Part shown: piece after piece, positions 10,541 to 20,071 of the stretch
Position numbering within the stretch: position 1 is the first letter of the stretch
Layout of the letters: each line of letters starts with the position of its first letter
Origin: Gallionellales bacterium GWA2_60_142
GTDB lineage: Bacteria > Pseudomonadota > Gammaproteobacteria > Burkholderiales > Gallionellaceae
Assembly: GCA_001801085.1 (NCBI GenBank)
Contig: MGWR01000068.1
Coordinates: forward strand, 1-46,017
Direction: 5' to 3'
DNA: 46,017 bases
Translations under genes and position numbers: made by a program
The notes under the pieces: generated by a model
Databases searched by the model: none
What the model was told of the DNA's origin: nothing
Seen by the model: only the letters and a program-made list of their open reading frames with translations

Positions 10541-11173
10541 CTAACTATCTTTCCCGATAAATGAGCTGTTTACAGCGCGTGAATTTTTCGGTCCGACCAC
10601 TTGCACCGTTGCCCGATAAAACCACCTGCCCAAACCCAGCGGACCGTCGTAAACCGGCGATGCCGTGCAATTAACGAACGTTGGGGCGCTGGCCGTGGCC
10701 AATGTAACCCGGGAATAATTCGACGTGGTGCCGCCAACCACTGTTCCGCACATTCTTTCGATGATGTATCCGATCGTGTAACTTGAATCGGGCGAGGCAA
10801 CCGCCGTCCAGACCAACGCTCCCCCGCCGGTCGGAAGCCTGGTCGTCGCATCGAGCGGTCTCACGTCCTCGTAAATCGCACAAGCCGAGCCGCCAAGGCA
10901 AGTATAGGCAGCTTGCGTTCCCAGTTCCGCCATTTGTATGGTCGTCTCGTTTGTGGATACATTACCGGAAACCACATTGCTGGTGTCCACGCTCCGCACG
11001 AGTGCCACGCTGGCAAGCGAAATAGCTGCCAGCGCGATCAGTGAAAGAATCAGGGCTATTCCCTGCTGCTTGCTACCACGCACAAAGCGTTGTCCGGCAT
11101 GCACTCCGCGCAACGGGCAAGAGAACCGGTCGCCGCATGTTTTTGCTGGCAAAAGATGTCGATTGGCATTCAT
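10541..11173 (-). CDS. pilX: type IV pilus minor pilin assembly protein PilX
   Basis: Minor pilin that helps prime pilus assembly in the inner membrane. Start ATG 11173 shares one base with the pilW stop (TGATG), preferred over a longer frame running into pilW. After about 36 polar residues comes the PilX N-terminal segment KQQGIALILSLIALAAISLASVALVR, without the Glu5 of ordinary pilins, which is normal for PilX. The globular part has C residues around AAYTCLGGSACAIYE. 210 residues. The leader before the hydrophobic helix is longer than usual. Last gene of the pilin operon; pilY1, which commonly follows pilX, is absent. Confidence 0.82.
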   Translation of the reverse strand: MNANRHLLPAKTCGDRFSCPLRGVHAGQRFVRGSKQQGIALILSLIALAAISLASVALVRSVDTSNVVSGNVSTNETTIQMAELGTQAAYTCLGGSACAIYEDVRPLDATTRLPTGGGALVWTAVASPDSSYTIGYIIERMCGTVVGGTTSNYSRVTLATASAPTFVNCTASPVYDGPLGLGRWFYRATVQVVGPKNSRAVNSSFIGKDS

Positions 11174-12546
11174 CACAAAGCTCCCCAAATCACGTTGCGC
11201 AACGGAACGATAGTTTGATAAACCTTGTAACGGTAACACTGCCAATCGCCGCCAACGGAAGCGCTCAAATTAATCAGAGGAGCATCGCTACTCGCCGGAT
11301 CGGTCGCAGGTTGTGTCCAAGTAATAGGATCAGCAGTCGTGGTGTCGCAACTTTCCTTCTTCGCACTGCGAGCTACAATCGCCACCCGAATTGCCTTGAT
11401 TCTGATGACATCCGCGTACACGGGAGCACTCCAATCGCCGGCGCTGATATTGCAACCCGTTCCCGCCGCATCGGTCCAACAGGTCACCGCCTGACTACCG
11501 GCATCGCTGACGCCATATTGCGCCTGAATATCCACAATGCCGCTCGCAATCGCAGTGGGGGCGGCGCCGTCCTTGGACAGAACCAGGTCATGATTGTCAT
11601 CTACCTGATACAGTGAACTGCCGAAAAGCGGAGCGCTGCAAGCACGCGCGAATGCTGCGTCGGATGATGGATTGCCGACCCGGCTGGCTCCAGATGCAGT
11701 TTTTGTCGCCAGCGGGCATGCATTGCCTAACACAGAGGAAGCGGGCTGGCCAAGATTGATGACGCGCGCCGACGTCGAGGCATTATAGGCGGCCGACTGC
11801 ACGATAGAGGTGGGGGTGCCCGCCGGATTGTCCACCTCTTGCGTATTGAGATTACCGGCTGAGCTTCCCGTTACTTGCAACAGCCCGCAGTTGCCGCTGT
11901 CCGCGATCAAAATAAAATCATTTTTATGGAACGTCAGTTCAGTATCAACCGAGATCGGCCCGACATTGATCGCGCCTGCCTGCAACGGGGTCTGGGATTG
12001 CAATATCGCATTGCCTGCCAAGACCGCAGCTTGCCCTCCCGTGACGATGCCCCCCGTGTCTGAACCAAAGCTGTGAATGGTGATGGTATCTGAGCCATTC
12101 GCTCCCGTGCCATCGGAAATTACTACCGGCGAGCTGTTGAAAGAGCTGCCTACCGAGGCGGCGCCCGTCGCGGCATCAGGGGTAACAGCCCATACGGAAG
12201 ATGCAGCGGGAACCGCACTCGCGTACAAAGTCGGCAAATAGGCATTGATTGTGCTGCATGGCAGGCGGCCCGGCTTGGAGGTTGTGTCGATCAACCCGTA
12301 GCCCGCATCACGGGTATCTTGTTCGATTGCATACAGCGCAAGCAAACCGTTCTGCTGCATCTCTGCACCGCTGCCTATGGTGCGCCGCTGCTTCTCGAAA
12401 GCGGAAAGGCTGGCAAAAATAGCGCCTGCCGCAATCAAGCCCAGCGTCAATCCAATCATCAGCTCGACCAAGGAGAGTCCGTATTGCATACCGGGAAAAT
12501 TCGACTGGGTGCGCATGAATTTAGGATTTATCTGCATTCTGAACAT
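11173..12546 (-). CDS. pilW: type IV pilus minor pilin PilW
   Basis: Prepilin-like protein of 457 residues, cleaved by prepilin peptidase at MQYG|LSLVELMIGLTLGL, where Glu5 of the mature protein is present. The large C-terminal domain is rich in Ser, Thr, Gly and Asp and carries several Cys, as in PilW proteins that cap the pilus with PilV, PilX and PilY1. A run of internal Met codons near the N-terminus (12546, 12537, 12516) leaves the exact start open. It is 10 bases downstream of pilV and overlaps pilX. Confidence 0.85.
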   Translation of the reverse strand: MFRMQINPKFMRTQSNFPGMQYGLSLVELMIGLTLGLIAAGAIFASLSAFEKQRRTIGSGAEMQQNGLLALYAIEQDTRDAGYGLIDTTSKPGRLPCSTINAYLPTLYASAVPAASSVWAVTPDAATGAASVGSSFNSSPVVISDGTGANGSDTITIHSFGSDTGGIVTGGQAAVLAGNAILQSQTPLQAGAINVGPISVDTELTFHKNDFILIADSGNCGLLQVTGSSAGNLNTQEVDNPAGTPTSIVQSAAYNASTSARVINLGQPASSVLGNACPLATKTASGASRVGNPSSDAAFARACSAPLFGSSLYQVDDNHDLVLSKDGAAPTAIASGIVDIQAQYGVSDAGSQAVTCWTDAAGTGCNISAGDWSAPVYADVIRIKAIRVAIVARSAKKESCDTTTADPITWTQPATDPASSDAPLINLSASVGGDWQCYRYKVYQTIVPLRNVIWGAL

Positions 12547-12556
12547 CGTATTCCTG

Positions 12557-13030
12557 CTAGTTGTACTGAATCTCCGTCGTTGACGAATAGGCGTGGCAAG
12601 TATTGCCCGCCTCCTGAGGCAATTTCCACTGAACCGTCACAGTCACCTGATTGCCATTCATTGCGATGGAAGGCTGGCACGAATCCGGCACGCCGGGCAG
12701 CATCGTGCTCATTTGCGCCAACCAATCCCGAGTCTTGGCAGAATCGACGGTGCAAGGCGCGCAAGCATATGCGGAATTAACATTAAGCGTCATGCCTGTT
12801 GGGTCATCTGGATCGATTACAGGATCCACCCATATCTGCGCGATGATTTGGTTGGCTAGGAAGGTCGCATCGGTACGATAACCCGCATCTGATGAAAGCC
12901 CGATTATTTTGGCCTGCACACCAATGGAGCCCAAAATACCGAACGAAAAAATCATCAGCGCAATCAAGGCCTCCAACAGGACGGAACCTTGTTGTGCGTT
13001 TGTTGATTTGCATGTGTTAGTCGGGTTCAC
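12557..13030 (-). CDS. pilV: type IV pilus modification/minor pilin PilV
   Basis: Minor pilin with a short leader ending in QQG and the hydrophobic helix SVLLEALIALMIFSFGILGSIG, keeping Glu5. The C-terminal domain has Cys pairs (YACAPC and a later one) and a WKLPQEAGNTCHAYSS end. Start is uncertain: GTG at 13030 has GAGGGGGAA 6 bases before it and begins just past the fimT stop, so I prefer it; ATG at 13051 would overlap fimT by 10 bases and lacks a good ribosome site. Confidence 0.83.
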   Translation of the reverse strand: MNPTNTCKSTNAQQGSVLLEALIALMIFSFGILGSIGVQAKIIGLSSDAGYRTDATFLANQIIAQIWVDPVIDPDDPTGMTLNVNSAYACAPCTVDSAKTRDWLAQMSTMLPGVPDSCQPSIAMNGNQVTVTVQWKLPQEAGNTCHAYSSTTEIQYN

Positions 13031-13041
13031 TTCATTCCCCC

Positions 13042-13692
13042 TCAAGGACATCCTTGCGAATTCGAGGCCGGCAACGAGGGTTTGCACAGCTTAGCCACGC
13101 CGAACGGCGAAATCAGAATCACCATGCGGCGATTCTTTTCTTCGTCATTAGCCTCGGTATCACCAACTTTGGTTACATCGATCCGGGTGACCGCTGTTAC
13201 CGATAGGTCGGCTGAGACTTTGCCAAACGCATCGAACACAATGCCGGGAGGAGGGTTGGTGCCCATCCCCGTCCCGGCCGCAACTGATGCCGCGCAGCAA
13301 TTTGAAGCGGGTTGGACTGCCGTGCTCACTCCCAATCTGGCATTCTCGCCGGTCTCGGCTGCGCCAGCGGTTTGCGCTATTGTTGCCCCGTCTGCGATAG
13401 CAAATGAACCCGGCACACTGGAGGACGCTGCAACCACCTGCCAGCCCGCCACACCGCTTGCATCGCCAGTCAAAACCAACTGCGACCGGTTATTCTGCCT
13501 GACCGCCTCGCCCCGTGTGAGCTGTATTGCGGCCAGTAGCGATTCGGCGGTTGACCTGACCTGTCCATTACTGATCCAGGCCGAGAAGCTGGGGATGCCT
13601 AGTCCAAGCACGATCGCCAGAATCGCGATGGATACCAGCAACTCGACCATGGAAAATCCCCGTTGAAATGAACTGGCATGCGCAGGCAACAC
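13042..13692 (-). CDS. FimT/GspH-type pseudopilin
   Basis: Prepilin-like protein of 216 residues with leader ending QRG and mature start FSMVELLVSIAILAIVLGLG (Glu5 present), then GIPSFSAWISNGQVRSTAESLLAAIQLTRGEAVRQNN, the usual FimT/GspH region. Starts at GTG 13692, preceded at once by an in-frame stop and by GGAGAG. The gene begins 10 bases after pilE ends. FimT-family proteins have been linked to DNA binding during uptake, but that role is not shown here. Confidence 0.85.
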   Translation of the reverse strand: MLPAHASSFQRGFSMVELLVSIAILAIVLGLGIPSFSAWISNGQVRSTAESLLAAIQLTRGEAVRQNNRSQLVLTGDASGVAGWQVVAASSSVPGSFAIADGATIAQTAGAAETGENARLGVSTAVQPASNCCAASVAAGTGMGTNPPPGIVFDAFGKVSADLSVTAVTRIDVTKVGDTEANDEEKNRRMVILISPFGVAKLCKPSLPASNSQGCP

Positions 13693-13702
13693 TCATCTCT
13701 CC

Positions 13703-14131
13703 CTATTTCGTCCGCCAGAATGCCGACGCATCGGCCACTCCCGCAAATTTTGTGGTGGTCTTGGCGTTTTGCTGATCGATCGTAAACACATAATCCCCGG
13801 CTGCGCCCAGCCCTTGGTTGGCAAGATTAGATGCTGTTATTTTGTAAGCACTGGCTGTCAGCGGATTGCAAGCATATGAAAAATAGTCCGTTGAAGCCGG
13901 GGCGGTGCATGGACTGACCTTGGCGCCACTATCCAGATACGTTCGATTGTCCAAGTAATACTGTTCCAATTGCATCCGCATCGTGGTCAAGGCGGAATGC
14001 GCATCCACGATCTTGCCTCTGGCAATGTAACTACTGTATGCCGGAACGGCAATGCTCGAAATGATGCCCACGATCGCGACCACAATCATCAGCTCGATCA
14101 TCGTAAAACCTTTATTCGTCAAAATCTTCAT
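13703..14131 (-). CDS. pilE: type IV pilin PilE-like
   Basis: Pilin of 142 residues: leader MKILTNKG, then FTMIELMIVVAIVGIISSIAVPAYSSYIARGK with Glu5, the classic N-terminal assembly helix. Two Cys residues (in SPCTAP and YACNP) are spaced for the C-terminal disulphide loop. ATG 14131 is chosen because AGGAG lies 6 bases upstream; a longer frame from 14161 has no support. It heads the pilin operon, and the 109 bases upstream probably hold its promoter. Whether it is the major subunit or the PilE minor pilin of the fimU-pilE set cannot be settled; the location with minor pilins favours the latter. Confidence 0.85.
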   Translation of the reverse strand: MKILTNKGFTMIELMIVVAIVGIISSIAVPAYSSYIARGKIVDAHSALTTMRMQLEQYYLDNRTYLDSGAKVSPCTAPASTDYFSYACNPLTASAYKITASNLANQGLGAAGDYVFTIDQQNAKTTTKFAGVADASAFWRTK

Positions 14132-14240
14132 TACGCTCTCCTGCGTGCCGAGAAGCTGCATTCTAGAGGTTCAACTGAAAACCATCCAGGAAAAAAAATA
14201 ACAAAATCAACGGCAATCCAAGGTATTGTTGGACATTACT

Positions 14241-17093
14241 CTACCATTTCCTTAAAAACTTGTTCAGTTCGAACTGGGCCTCGATGTCTTCCGGGCTTAG
14301 TTTCAGCACTTCCTGATAAGCGGCGAGCGCTTCATCCGTGCGCCCCAGTTTCTCCATGAGGCGGCCTTTCAGGAAATAGGCATTTTCTTGCGGACGTATC
14401 TCCAGAGACTGATCGAGATAACTTAATGCCTGTGACGCATTCCCCAGCTTGCTGTGTATCCTGGCCAGCCGGTAACCGACGTCGGGATCGTCCGGGGCTT
14501 GTTTCGCCGCCTGCAAATAGGTTTCCAGTGCTGCCGGAATCTGCCCGGTATATTCCTGACATGCGGCGATATTGAACAGCGTGTCCTTGTGCTGCGGATC
14601 GAGTGCTAACGCCTGCCGATAGACTGCCAGCGCTTCATCGTAGCGTTCGCGCAAACGGTATTGATCGGCCAGCCTGTGGTGCGCTTCCGCGTCGTTGAGC
14701 GACCGGGCTAGGGTTTCGTGTATCCGCAGGATGGCTTCGTCCTCGCGACCGTCCATATCCTCCACGTAGATGCGCCCCTGTTGCTCCAACCGGCTGACGA
14801 TAGAGGAAGAACCTAATGCCATTTGGACATGCGCAAGATGCTCCACCGGGTCGTAATTCATCGCGGGCTCGATTCCCGCCGCCACCTCATCAAGGCTCAG
14901 CGTCTCGAACACTTGCTCCTGAAACCCACGGAATTCCTTCGTCTTCAGGCTCGCCATTTCGAATTCCAGCACCGGATGATCCAGCGTGTTGACCGGCGCA
15001 TCGAATTGCTTGCTTGCCGTGAATACTTCGCTGCTCATCAGGTTGTACGCCAACAGGCGCGGGACTATCCTGTTTTGCATCAGGGCGGTCTTTAACGGCA
15101 GCGCCTTTTCAACCAGATCGGGATGGCGCAGTTTGACCGGCTGATCGGACGCGATGAGCAGGTAGTAACCGGACTTGATGAACAGCATGGAGCAGTGTTT
15201 GAAGCGTTGCCTCAGGGTATTCAGGATGATGCGCGCGCCCTCGCTGCCGACACGACTATCCATCCAGGTCACGTAAGTTCCGTTCGTGTTCAAGCGACGT
15301 TTGATTTTGTCAAAAAACTCGAGCGTATAAAGTTTGGATGAGCTGAAATATAACGGCGAAGTGACCGTATTCAATATCATGTCGTAACTTTTGTTTACCG
15401 TCTGGATATAGTGGATGCCGTCATCCACTACAATATTGACCCGCGGATTGTGCTCAATATCGAAGTTCCAGCGCGTCATGCGGAACTGGTTCTCGCGCAC
15501 AACCGGATTGATTTCGACCACGTCGGTATGGTCGAACAACATGCCCACGGCCGAAGCGGTGGCGCCGCTCCCCAAACCGAGCACCAGAGCGTCGCTCAGG
15601 TTGGGCGAAAACATGGCCCCCAGGGAACCGACAACCTTTTCCGACGGATTGTTCATCGGAATGCTGATGTAGCCGTTGATGAAAAAGTACGGCTTGCCGT
15701 TCGACCAGTTGATGGAGAAGACATCCTGATAACCCTTGAATTTATCCGGGAAGTTGAAGTCCCTCCGATCCTGTTCCATGTCCTTGGCCGAATGGAACGA
15801 GGTGTAGCTGAGGTAAAGCAAATCTTCGTCCCATTTCCATTGGTGATAACCAATGCTCATCAGGGTGAGCACCACCCCTGCCAGCGGCAGCCGGTACTGA
15901 TGGAACGAACGGTGCGCTTGCCATCTGTAGGCAATCAAAGCTGCTGCAACCAGCCCCGAAATGACCAAGAGCTGTACGCCGTAATCCAGATATTGATGCA
16001 GCAGGAATGCCATCAGCAGGAAACCCGCCACATTCGCCAGCGAGCCGAGAAACAGCAGCGAACCCGACTCCCTGGCAACTTCGTTTTGCGTGTTGAGTAA
16101 TGCCGGGATCGTTGCGCCGAAGGTGATGGCCTGCAACCCCATCAGCAGGAACAGGATGCCGCCCTTCAGGAACACGATGGCACGTCCGTGTTCAACCGCC
16201 TTTTCGTACAAGTCGGCATAGACGTACAGCAAGTCGCGGTACAGCACCAAGAACAGCAACAGACCGGCGAGATTGCAGAGCAGCAGAGTGGCGAACCGGA
16301 CCTTAAAGCGCTTGACCAGATAGGATCCGAAGGCGATGCCGAACAGGATGATGGCCAGCACCAGGGCAAAAGACTCGCGGAACGGACCGAACATCATTTC
16401 CGCAATTTTCACCATGAACAACTGGAAAATGGCCGAAGCGATCCCCACCAGGATCAACGATACGATGTGCGGAGTGGGCAAGCCGATAGGGACATCGCCA
16501 TGCACCGGCGGATTAGCAGCAACCGTTTTCCCTGCCGAAAACAAAATGGCTGCCGCCAGCAAATTGGCCAGACCGAATGCAATGACCGTTCCCGTGATGC
16601 CGAACTGCCGCACCAGCCAAAATTCGATGAGCAGCGCAGTAACTGCCGCGCCAAAGTTGTAAATCGAGTACACGCCGGGAAAAGCCGGCTTTCCATCCAT
16701 TCGCCCCAGATAGCCGGCAAACAGCGGCACGCTGCAACCGATCAGGAAGGCGGGCAACAGCAACAGTGCCGTACCCAGCAAAACAGGGCCGACGAGATTG
16801 GGCAAAAACGCCAGCCCGTTATAAAGCAAATACTCTATGCCATCCCTGGCAAGGGCAAAACCGATGCCGTAGACACCGATCAGCCCCTCGATCAGCCACA
16901 ACCGCGCCCACAAACGATGCGCGTATCTGGCTCCCAAACCGATTCCCAGCAAGAACGTAATCAGCACCGCCGCCGAGACCGCAAACTGGTCGCCCAATAT
17001 GCTGCCCAGAATGCGGCCATACAGAATTTCATATGAAATGCCACTCAAACCGGACAGCAGCAAAACAAAGGTAAGCAGTGTTTTTCGGTTCAT
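14241..17093 (-). CDS. polytopic membrane protein fused to a spermidine-synthase-like domain and TPR repeats
   Basis: Large three-part protein (950 residues from ATG 17093). Part 1, about residues 1-440, is a transporter-like block of hydrophobic helices beginning LLTFVLLLSGLSGISYEILYGR. Part 2, about 440-720, is a Rossmann methyltransferase/SpeE fold with ALVLGLGSGATASAVG, DVVEINPVV and NIVVDDGIHYI. Part 3 is a run of TPRs (for example YDEALAVYRQALALDPQHKD). At the SpeE catalytic loop, usually D-x-x-D-P after YDVI, it reads YDMILNTVTSP, so both Asp residues are replaced; true spermidine synthesis is doubtful. It starts 31 bases after ftsK and precedes pilE. Confidence 0.8.
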   Translation of the reverse strand: MNRKTLLTFVLLLSGLSGISYEILYGRILGSILGDQFAVSAAVLITFLLGIGLGARYAHRLWARLWLIEGLIGVYGIGFALARDGIEYLLYNGLAFLPNLVGPVLLGTALLLLPAFLIGCSVPLFAGYLGRMDGKPAFPGVYSIYNFGAAVTALLIEFWLVRQFGITGTVIAFGLANLLAAAILFSAGKTVAANPPVHGDVPIGLPTPHIVSLILVGIASAIFQLFMVKIAEMMFGPFRESFALVLAIILFGIAFGSYLVKRFKVRFATLLLCNLAGLLLFLVLYRDLLYVYADLYEKAVEHGRAIVFLKGGILFLLMGLQAITFGATIPALLNTQNEVARESGSLLFLGSLANVAGFLLMAFLLHQYLDYGVQLLVISGLVAAALIAYRWQAHRSFHQYRLPLAGVVLTLMSIGYHQWKWDEDLLYLSYTSFHSAKDMEQDRRDFNFPDKFKGYQDVFSINWSNGKPYFFINGYISIPMNNPSEKVVGSLGAMFSPNLSDALVLGLGSGATASAVGMLFDHTDVVEINPVVRENQFRMTRWNFDIEHNPRVNIVVDDGIHYIQTVNKSYDMILNTVTSPLYFSSSKLYTLEFFDKIKRRLNTNGTYVTWMDSRVGSEGARIILNTLRQRFKHCSMLFIKSGYYLLIASDQPVKLRHPDLVEKALPLKTALMQNRIVPRLLAYNLMSSEVFTASKQFDAPVNTLDHPVLEFEMASLKTKEFRGFQEQVFETLSLDEVAAGIEPAMNYDPVEHLAHVQMALGSSSIVSRLEQQGRIYVEDMDGREDEAILRIHETLARSLNDAEAHHRLADQYRLRERYDEALAVYRQALALDPQHKDTLFNIAACQEYTGQIPAALETYLQAAKQAPDDPDVGYRLARIHSKLGNASQALSYLDQSLEIRPQENAYFLKGRLMEKLGRTDEALAAYQEVLKLSPEDIEAQFELNKFLRKW

Positions 17094-17124
17094 TTCGATG
17101 ATAACGAACGGGATTGACTCCCCT

Positions 17125-19404
17125 TTACTCCTGTTTCGCGGGTGCAATCACCTCGCGGTTGCCGTTGCTCTGCATCGCGGTGACGATGCCCGCCGCTTCC
17201 ATCTGCTCGATCAGGCGAGCGGCACGGTTGTAGCCGATGCGCAACTGGCGCTGCACCGACGAGATCGATGCGCGGCGCGACTTCAGCACGATGTCGACCG
17301 CTTGGTCGTACAGCGGGTCGGCCTCGGCATCCAGCGCGGGCCCGCCTTCGCCGTCCTCGCCGCCGCCCTCTTCCAGCGAATTCAGCACGCCGTCGATGTA
17401 TTGCGGCATACCCTGCGCCTTCAGGTATTCGGTGACGCGGTGCACTTCCTGGTCCGACACGAAAGCGCCGTGCACGCGCTGCGGATAGCCGGTACCCGGC
17501 GGCAGGTACAACATGTCGCCCTGCCCCAGCAGCGCCTCCGCACCCATCTGATCCAGAATCGTGCGCGAGTCGATCTTGGAAGACACCTGGAACGCCACGC
17601 GCGTCGGCACGTTGGCCTTGATCAGGCCGGTAATCACGTCCACCGACGGGCGCTGCGTCGCCAGCACCAGATGGATGCCGGAGGCGCGCGCCTTCTGCGC
17701 CAGACGCGCGATCAGTTCCTCGATCTTCTTGCCGACCACCATCATCAGGTCGGCCAGTTCGTCGATGAACACCACGATCAGCGGCAGTTCCTCCAGCGGT
17801 TCCGGACTTTCCGGCGTGATCGTGAACGGGTTGGTCAGCGGCTTTCCACTCTTTTCCGCCTCGCGGAATTTCTGGTTGTAGCCGGCAATGTTGCGCACAC
17901 CGAAATAGGACATCAGCTTGTAGCGTCTATCCATTTCCTGCACGCACCAGTTCAGGCCGGACGCGGCCTGACGCATGTCGGTCACCACCGGACAGAGCAG
18001 GTGCGGGATGCCTTCGTAGACGGACAATTCCAGCATCTTCGGGTCGACCAGCAGCAAACGCACCTGCTGCGGCGTGGCCTTGTACAGCAGCGACAATATC
18101 ATCGCGTTAATCGCAACGGACTTGCCCGAACCTGTCGTACCTGCGACCAGCACATGCGGCATCTTCGCGAGGTCGGCGACCACCGCCTTGCCCGCGATAT
18201 CCTTGCCCATCGCCATCGTCAGCGCGGAACCCATTTCGGCGTAGACCTGCGAACCGAGGATCTCGGACAACTGCACCATCTGCCGCTTCGGATTCGGCAG
18301 CTCCAGCGCCATGTAGGCCTTGCCGGGAATGGTCTCGACCACGCGTATGCTGACCACCGACAGCGCGCGCGCGAGGTCCTTGATCAGATTGACGATCTGA
18401 CTGCCCTTCACGCCGACCGCCGGCTCGATCTCGTAGCGCGTAATCACCGGACCGGGGTAAGCGCCGACGACCTTGACCTCGACACCGAATTCCTTGAGCT
18501 TGCGCTCGATCAGACGCGAGGTGAATTCCAGCGTATCGACCGACACCGTCTCGGCCTGCTGTTTGGGCTGGTCCAGCAGATGCAGCGGCGGCAGCGGCGA
18601 GTCCGGCATCTCGGAAAACAGCGGCGCTTGCTTCTCTTCGATCACCCGCGTGGATTTGACCACTTCCACGACCGGCATCTCGATATGGATGGGCTGATGC
18701 TCGACGACGCGCTTCTTTTCTTCCTCGACGACCACGGTGCGCTCTTGCTTGGCCTGCACGCCGATACGCTTGTCCTGCCGGGTCTGCCAGGTGCGCCATA
18801 CCCATTGCCAGCCATTTTCCAACGCAGCGCCCAGCCAGTCCATGAAGCGCAGCCAGGAAAGCCCGCTGAACACGCTGAGGCCCGTGGCAATCAGCGCCAG
18901 CAACAACAACGTCGCGCCGGTGAACCCGAGCAGGCGGCCCAGCGCCTCGCCGACCAGCGCGCCGAACATCCCGCCGGGCGCCAACGGCAGCGAGGCTTGC
19001 AAGGTATACAGGCGTATCGATTCCAGCGCGCTGCTGGCCAGCAGCAGCACCGCAAAACCGACCACGGAAACCTGAAAGGTGCGCTTGCAGAAAACGCTGT
19101 CGGCGCGCAACTCGCGATAGCCTGTCCACACGCGCTGCAGCATGAACACAACCAGCCACCAGGCGGAAACGCCGAACAGGTAAAACAGCAGATCAGAGAG
19201 ATAGGCACCCAGCACGCCGCCGGGATTGGCTGTCAGCGCGCCGCTGGCGCTGTGCGACCAGGCAGGGTCGGCCGGATCGTAGCCGTACAGCGCCACGGTG
19301 AAATAGGCCGCAAGCGCGGCGAGCAGCAACCAGCGAGACTCGCGCAACAGAACGAGCAGCTTGCCGCCCGGCGCTTCGCCGCCGGCATCAACCATGGGCG
19401 GCAC
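17125..19404 (-). CDS. ftsK: DNA translocase FtsK
   Basis: Septal DNA pump that clears the terminus region and activates XerCD at division. 759 residues, short-linker type. Four N-terminal membrane helices (about 20-170), a charged linker, then the RecA-like motor with Walker [17 protein letters not shown] and Walker [17 protein letters not shown], and a C-terminal winged-helix gamma domain ([28 protein letters not shown]) that reads KOPS sites. ATG 19404 overlaps the response regulator by 17 bases; ATG 19395 is an alternative. lolA, its usual neighbour, is displaced by 7.8 kb. Confidence 0.97.
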   Translation of the reverse strand: MPPMVDAGGEAPGGKLLVLLRESRWLLLAALAAYFTVALYGYDPADPAWSHSASGALTANPGGVLGAYLSDLLFYLFGVSAWWLVVFMLQRVWTGYRELRADSVFCKRTFQVSVVGFAVLLLASSALESIRLYTLQASLPLAPGGMFGALVGEALGRLLGFTGATLLLLALIATGLSVFSGLSWLRFMDWLGAALENGWQWVWRTWQTRQDKRIGVQAKQERTVVVEEEKKRVVEHQPIHIEMPVVEVVKSTRVIEEKQAPLFSEMPDSPLPPLHLLDQPKQQAETVSVDTLEFTSRLIERKLKEFGVEVKVVGAYPGPVITRYEIEPAVGVKGSQIVNLIKDLARALSVVSIRVVETIPGKAYMALELPNPKRQMVQLSEILGSQVYAEMGSALTMAMGKDIAGKAVVADLAKMPHVLVAGTTGSGKSVAINAMILSLLYKATPQQVRLLLVDPKMLELSVYEGIPHLLCPVVTDMRQAASGLNWCVQEMDRRYKLMSYFGVRNIAGYNQKFREAEKSGKPLTNPFTITPESPEPLEELPLIVVFIDELADLMMVVGKKIEELIARLAQKARASGIHLVLATQRPSVDVITGLIKANVPTRVAFQVSSKIDSRTILDQMGAEALLGQGDMLYLPPGTGYPQRVHGAFVSDQEVHRVTEYLKAQGMPQYIDGVLNSLEEGGGEDGEGGPALDAEADPLYDQAVDIVLKSRRASISSVQRQLRIGYNRAARLIEQMEAAGIVTAMQSNGNREVIAPAKQE

Positions 19405-20053
19405 CGATCATCCCCAATTGTTCCGCGAGGCGAACCGCCTCCATGCGATTGTTCACGCGCAACGTCTGGTAGGTGGACGCGACATGAATCTTGACCGTGC
19501 CTTCGGCCAGATTCAGGCGTTCGGCAATTTCCTTGTTGGACAGGCCATCGGCAATGCACTGCAACACTTCCACTTGGCGCGCGGTCAGGCCGAACTCGTT
19601 GGTGCGCGTGCTGCGCCGATCGACTCGCTCCGCCTCATGACGAGACACATCTTCGCTCGGGCGCAACAGTTGTTGCGGCACATACACGCCGCCGGACAGC
19701 ACCAGGTTCAACGCGCTCAGCATCACCGGCGCGCTGGAGTTTTTGCACACGAAACCGAGCGCCCCTGACGCCATCACCTTTTCCATGATGGAGCGGCTCT
19801 CCTCGCCGGACACCACCATCAACGGAATATGCGGATAACGCTTATTGAAGTAACGGATGGAGAGCGGCCCGTCGCTGCCGGGCATATTCAGATCCATCAA
19901 AGCCAGATCCAGATCGGGATTATCCTCGGCCAGCCTCAGCGCCTCGTTGAAGCTCCCCGCCTCCAGCACCTCTTGCACTTCCGGCAGTTGCTGCAATACC
20001 AGGCGCATCCCCTCGCGAAACAACGCATGATCGTCTACCAGCATCAATCTCAT
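19388..20053 (-). CDS. LuxR/NarL-family response regulator
   Basis: Two-domain regulator of 221 residues. The receiver domain has acidic D7/D8, phosphoacceptor Asp54 in [13 protein letters not shown] and the conserved Lys in GFVCKNSS. The LuxR-type HTH is at about 155-215 ([35 protein letters not shown]). It lies 18 bases after the sensor kinase gene, so the two form a pair. Target genes are not deducible from the window. Confidence 0.93.
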   Translation of the reverse strand: MRLMLVDDHALFREGMRLVLQQLPEVQEVLEAGSFNEALRLAEDNPDLDLALMDLNMPGSDGPLSIRYFNKRYPHIPLMVVSGEESRSIMEKVMASGALGFVCKNSSAPVMLSALNLVLSGGVYVPQQLLRPSEDVSRHEAERVDRRSTRTNEFGLTARQVEVLQCIADGLSNKEIAERLNLAEGTVKIHVASTYQTLRVNNRMEAVRLAEQLGMIGAAHG

Positions 20054-20071
20054 ACCATCTCCCTGTCCAGC

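Noticed and set aside
14132..14240. Sigma-54 promoter upstream of pilE
   Set aside because: A TGG...TTGAT stretch exists, but the GG-N10-GC spacing required for a -24/-12 site is not met.
16999..19494. 831-codon plus-strand open frame
   Set aside because: Antisense of ftsK, no domain, composition of a shadow frame.
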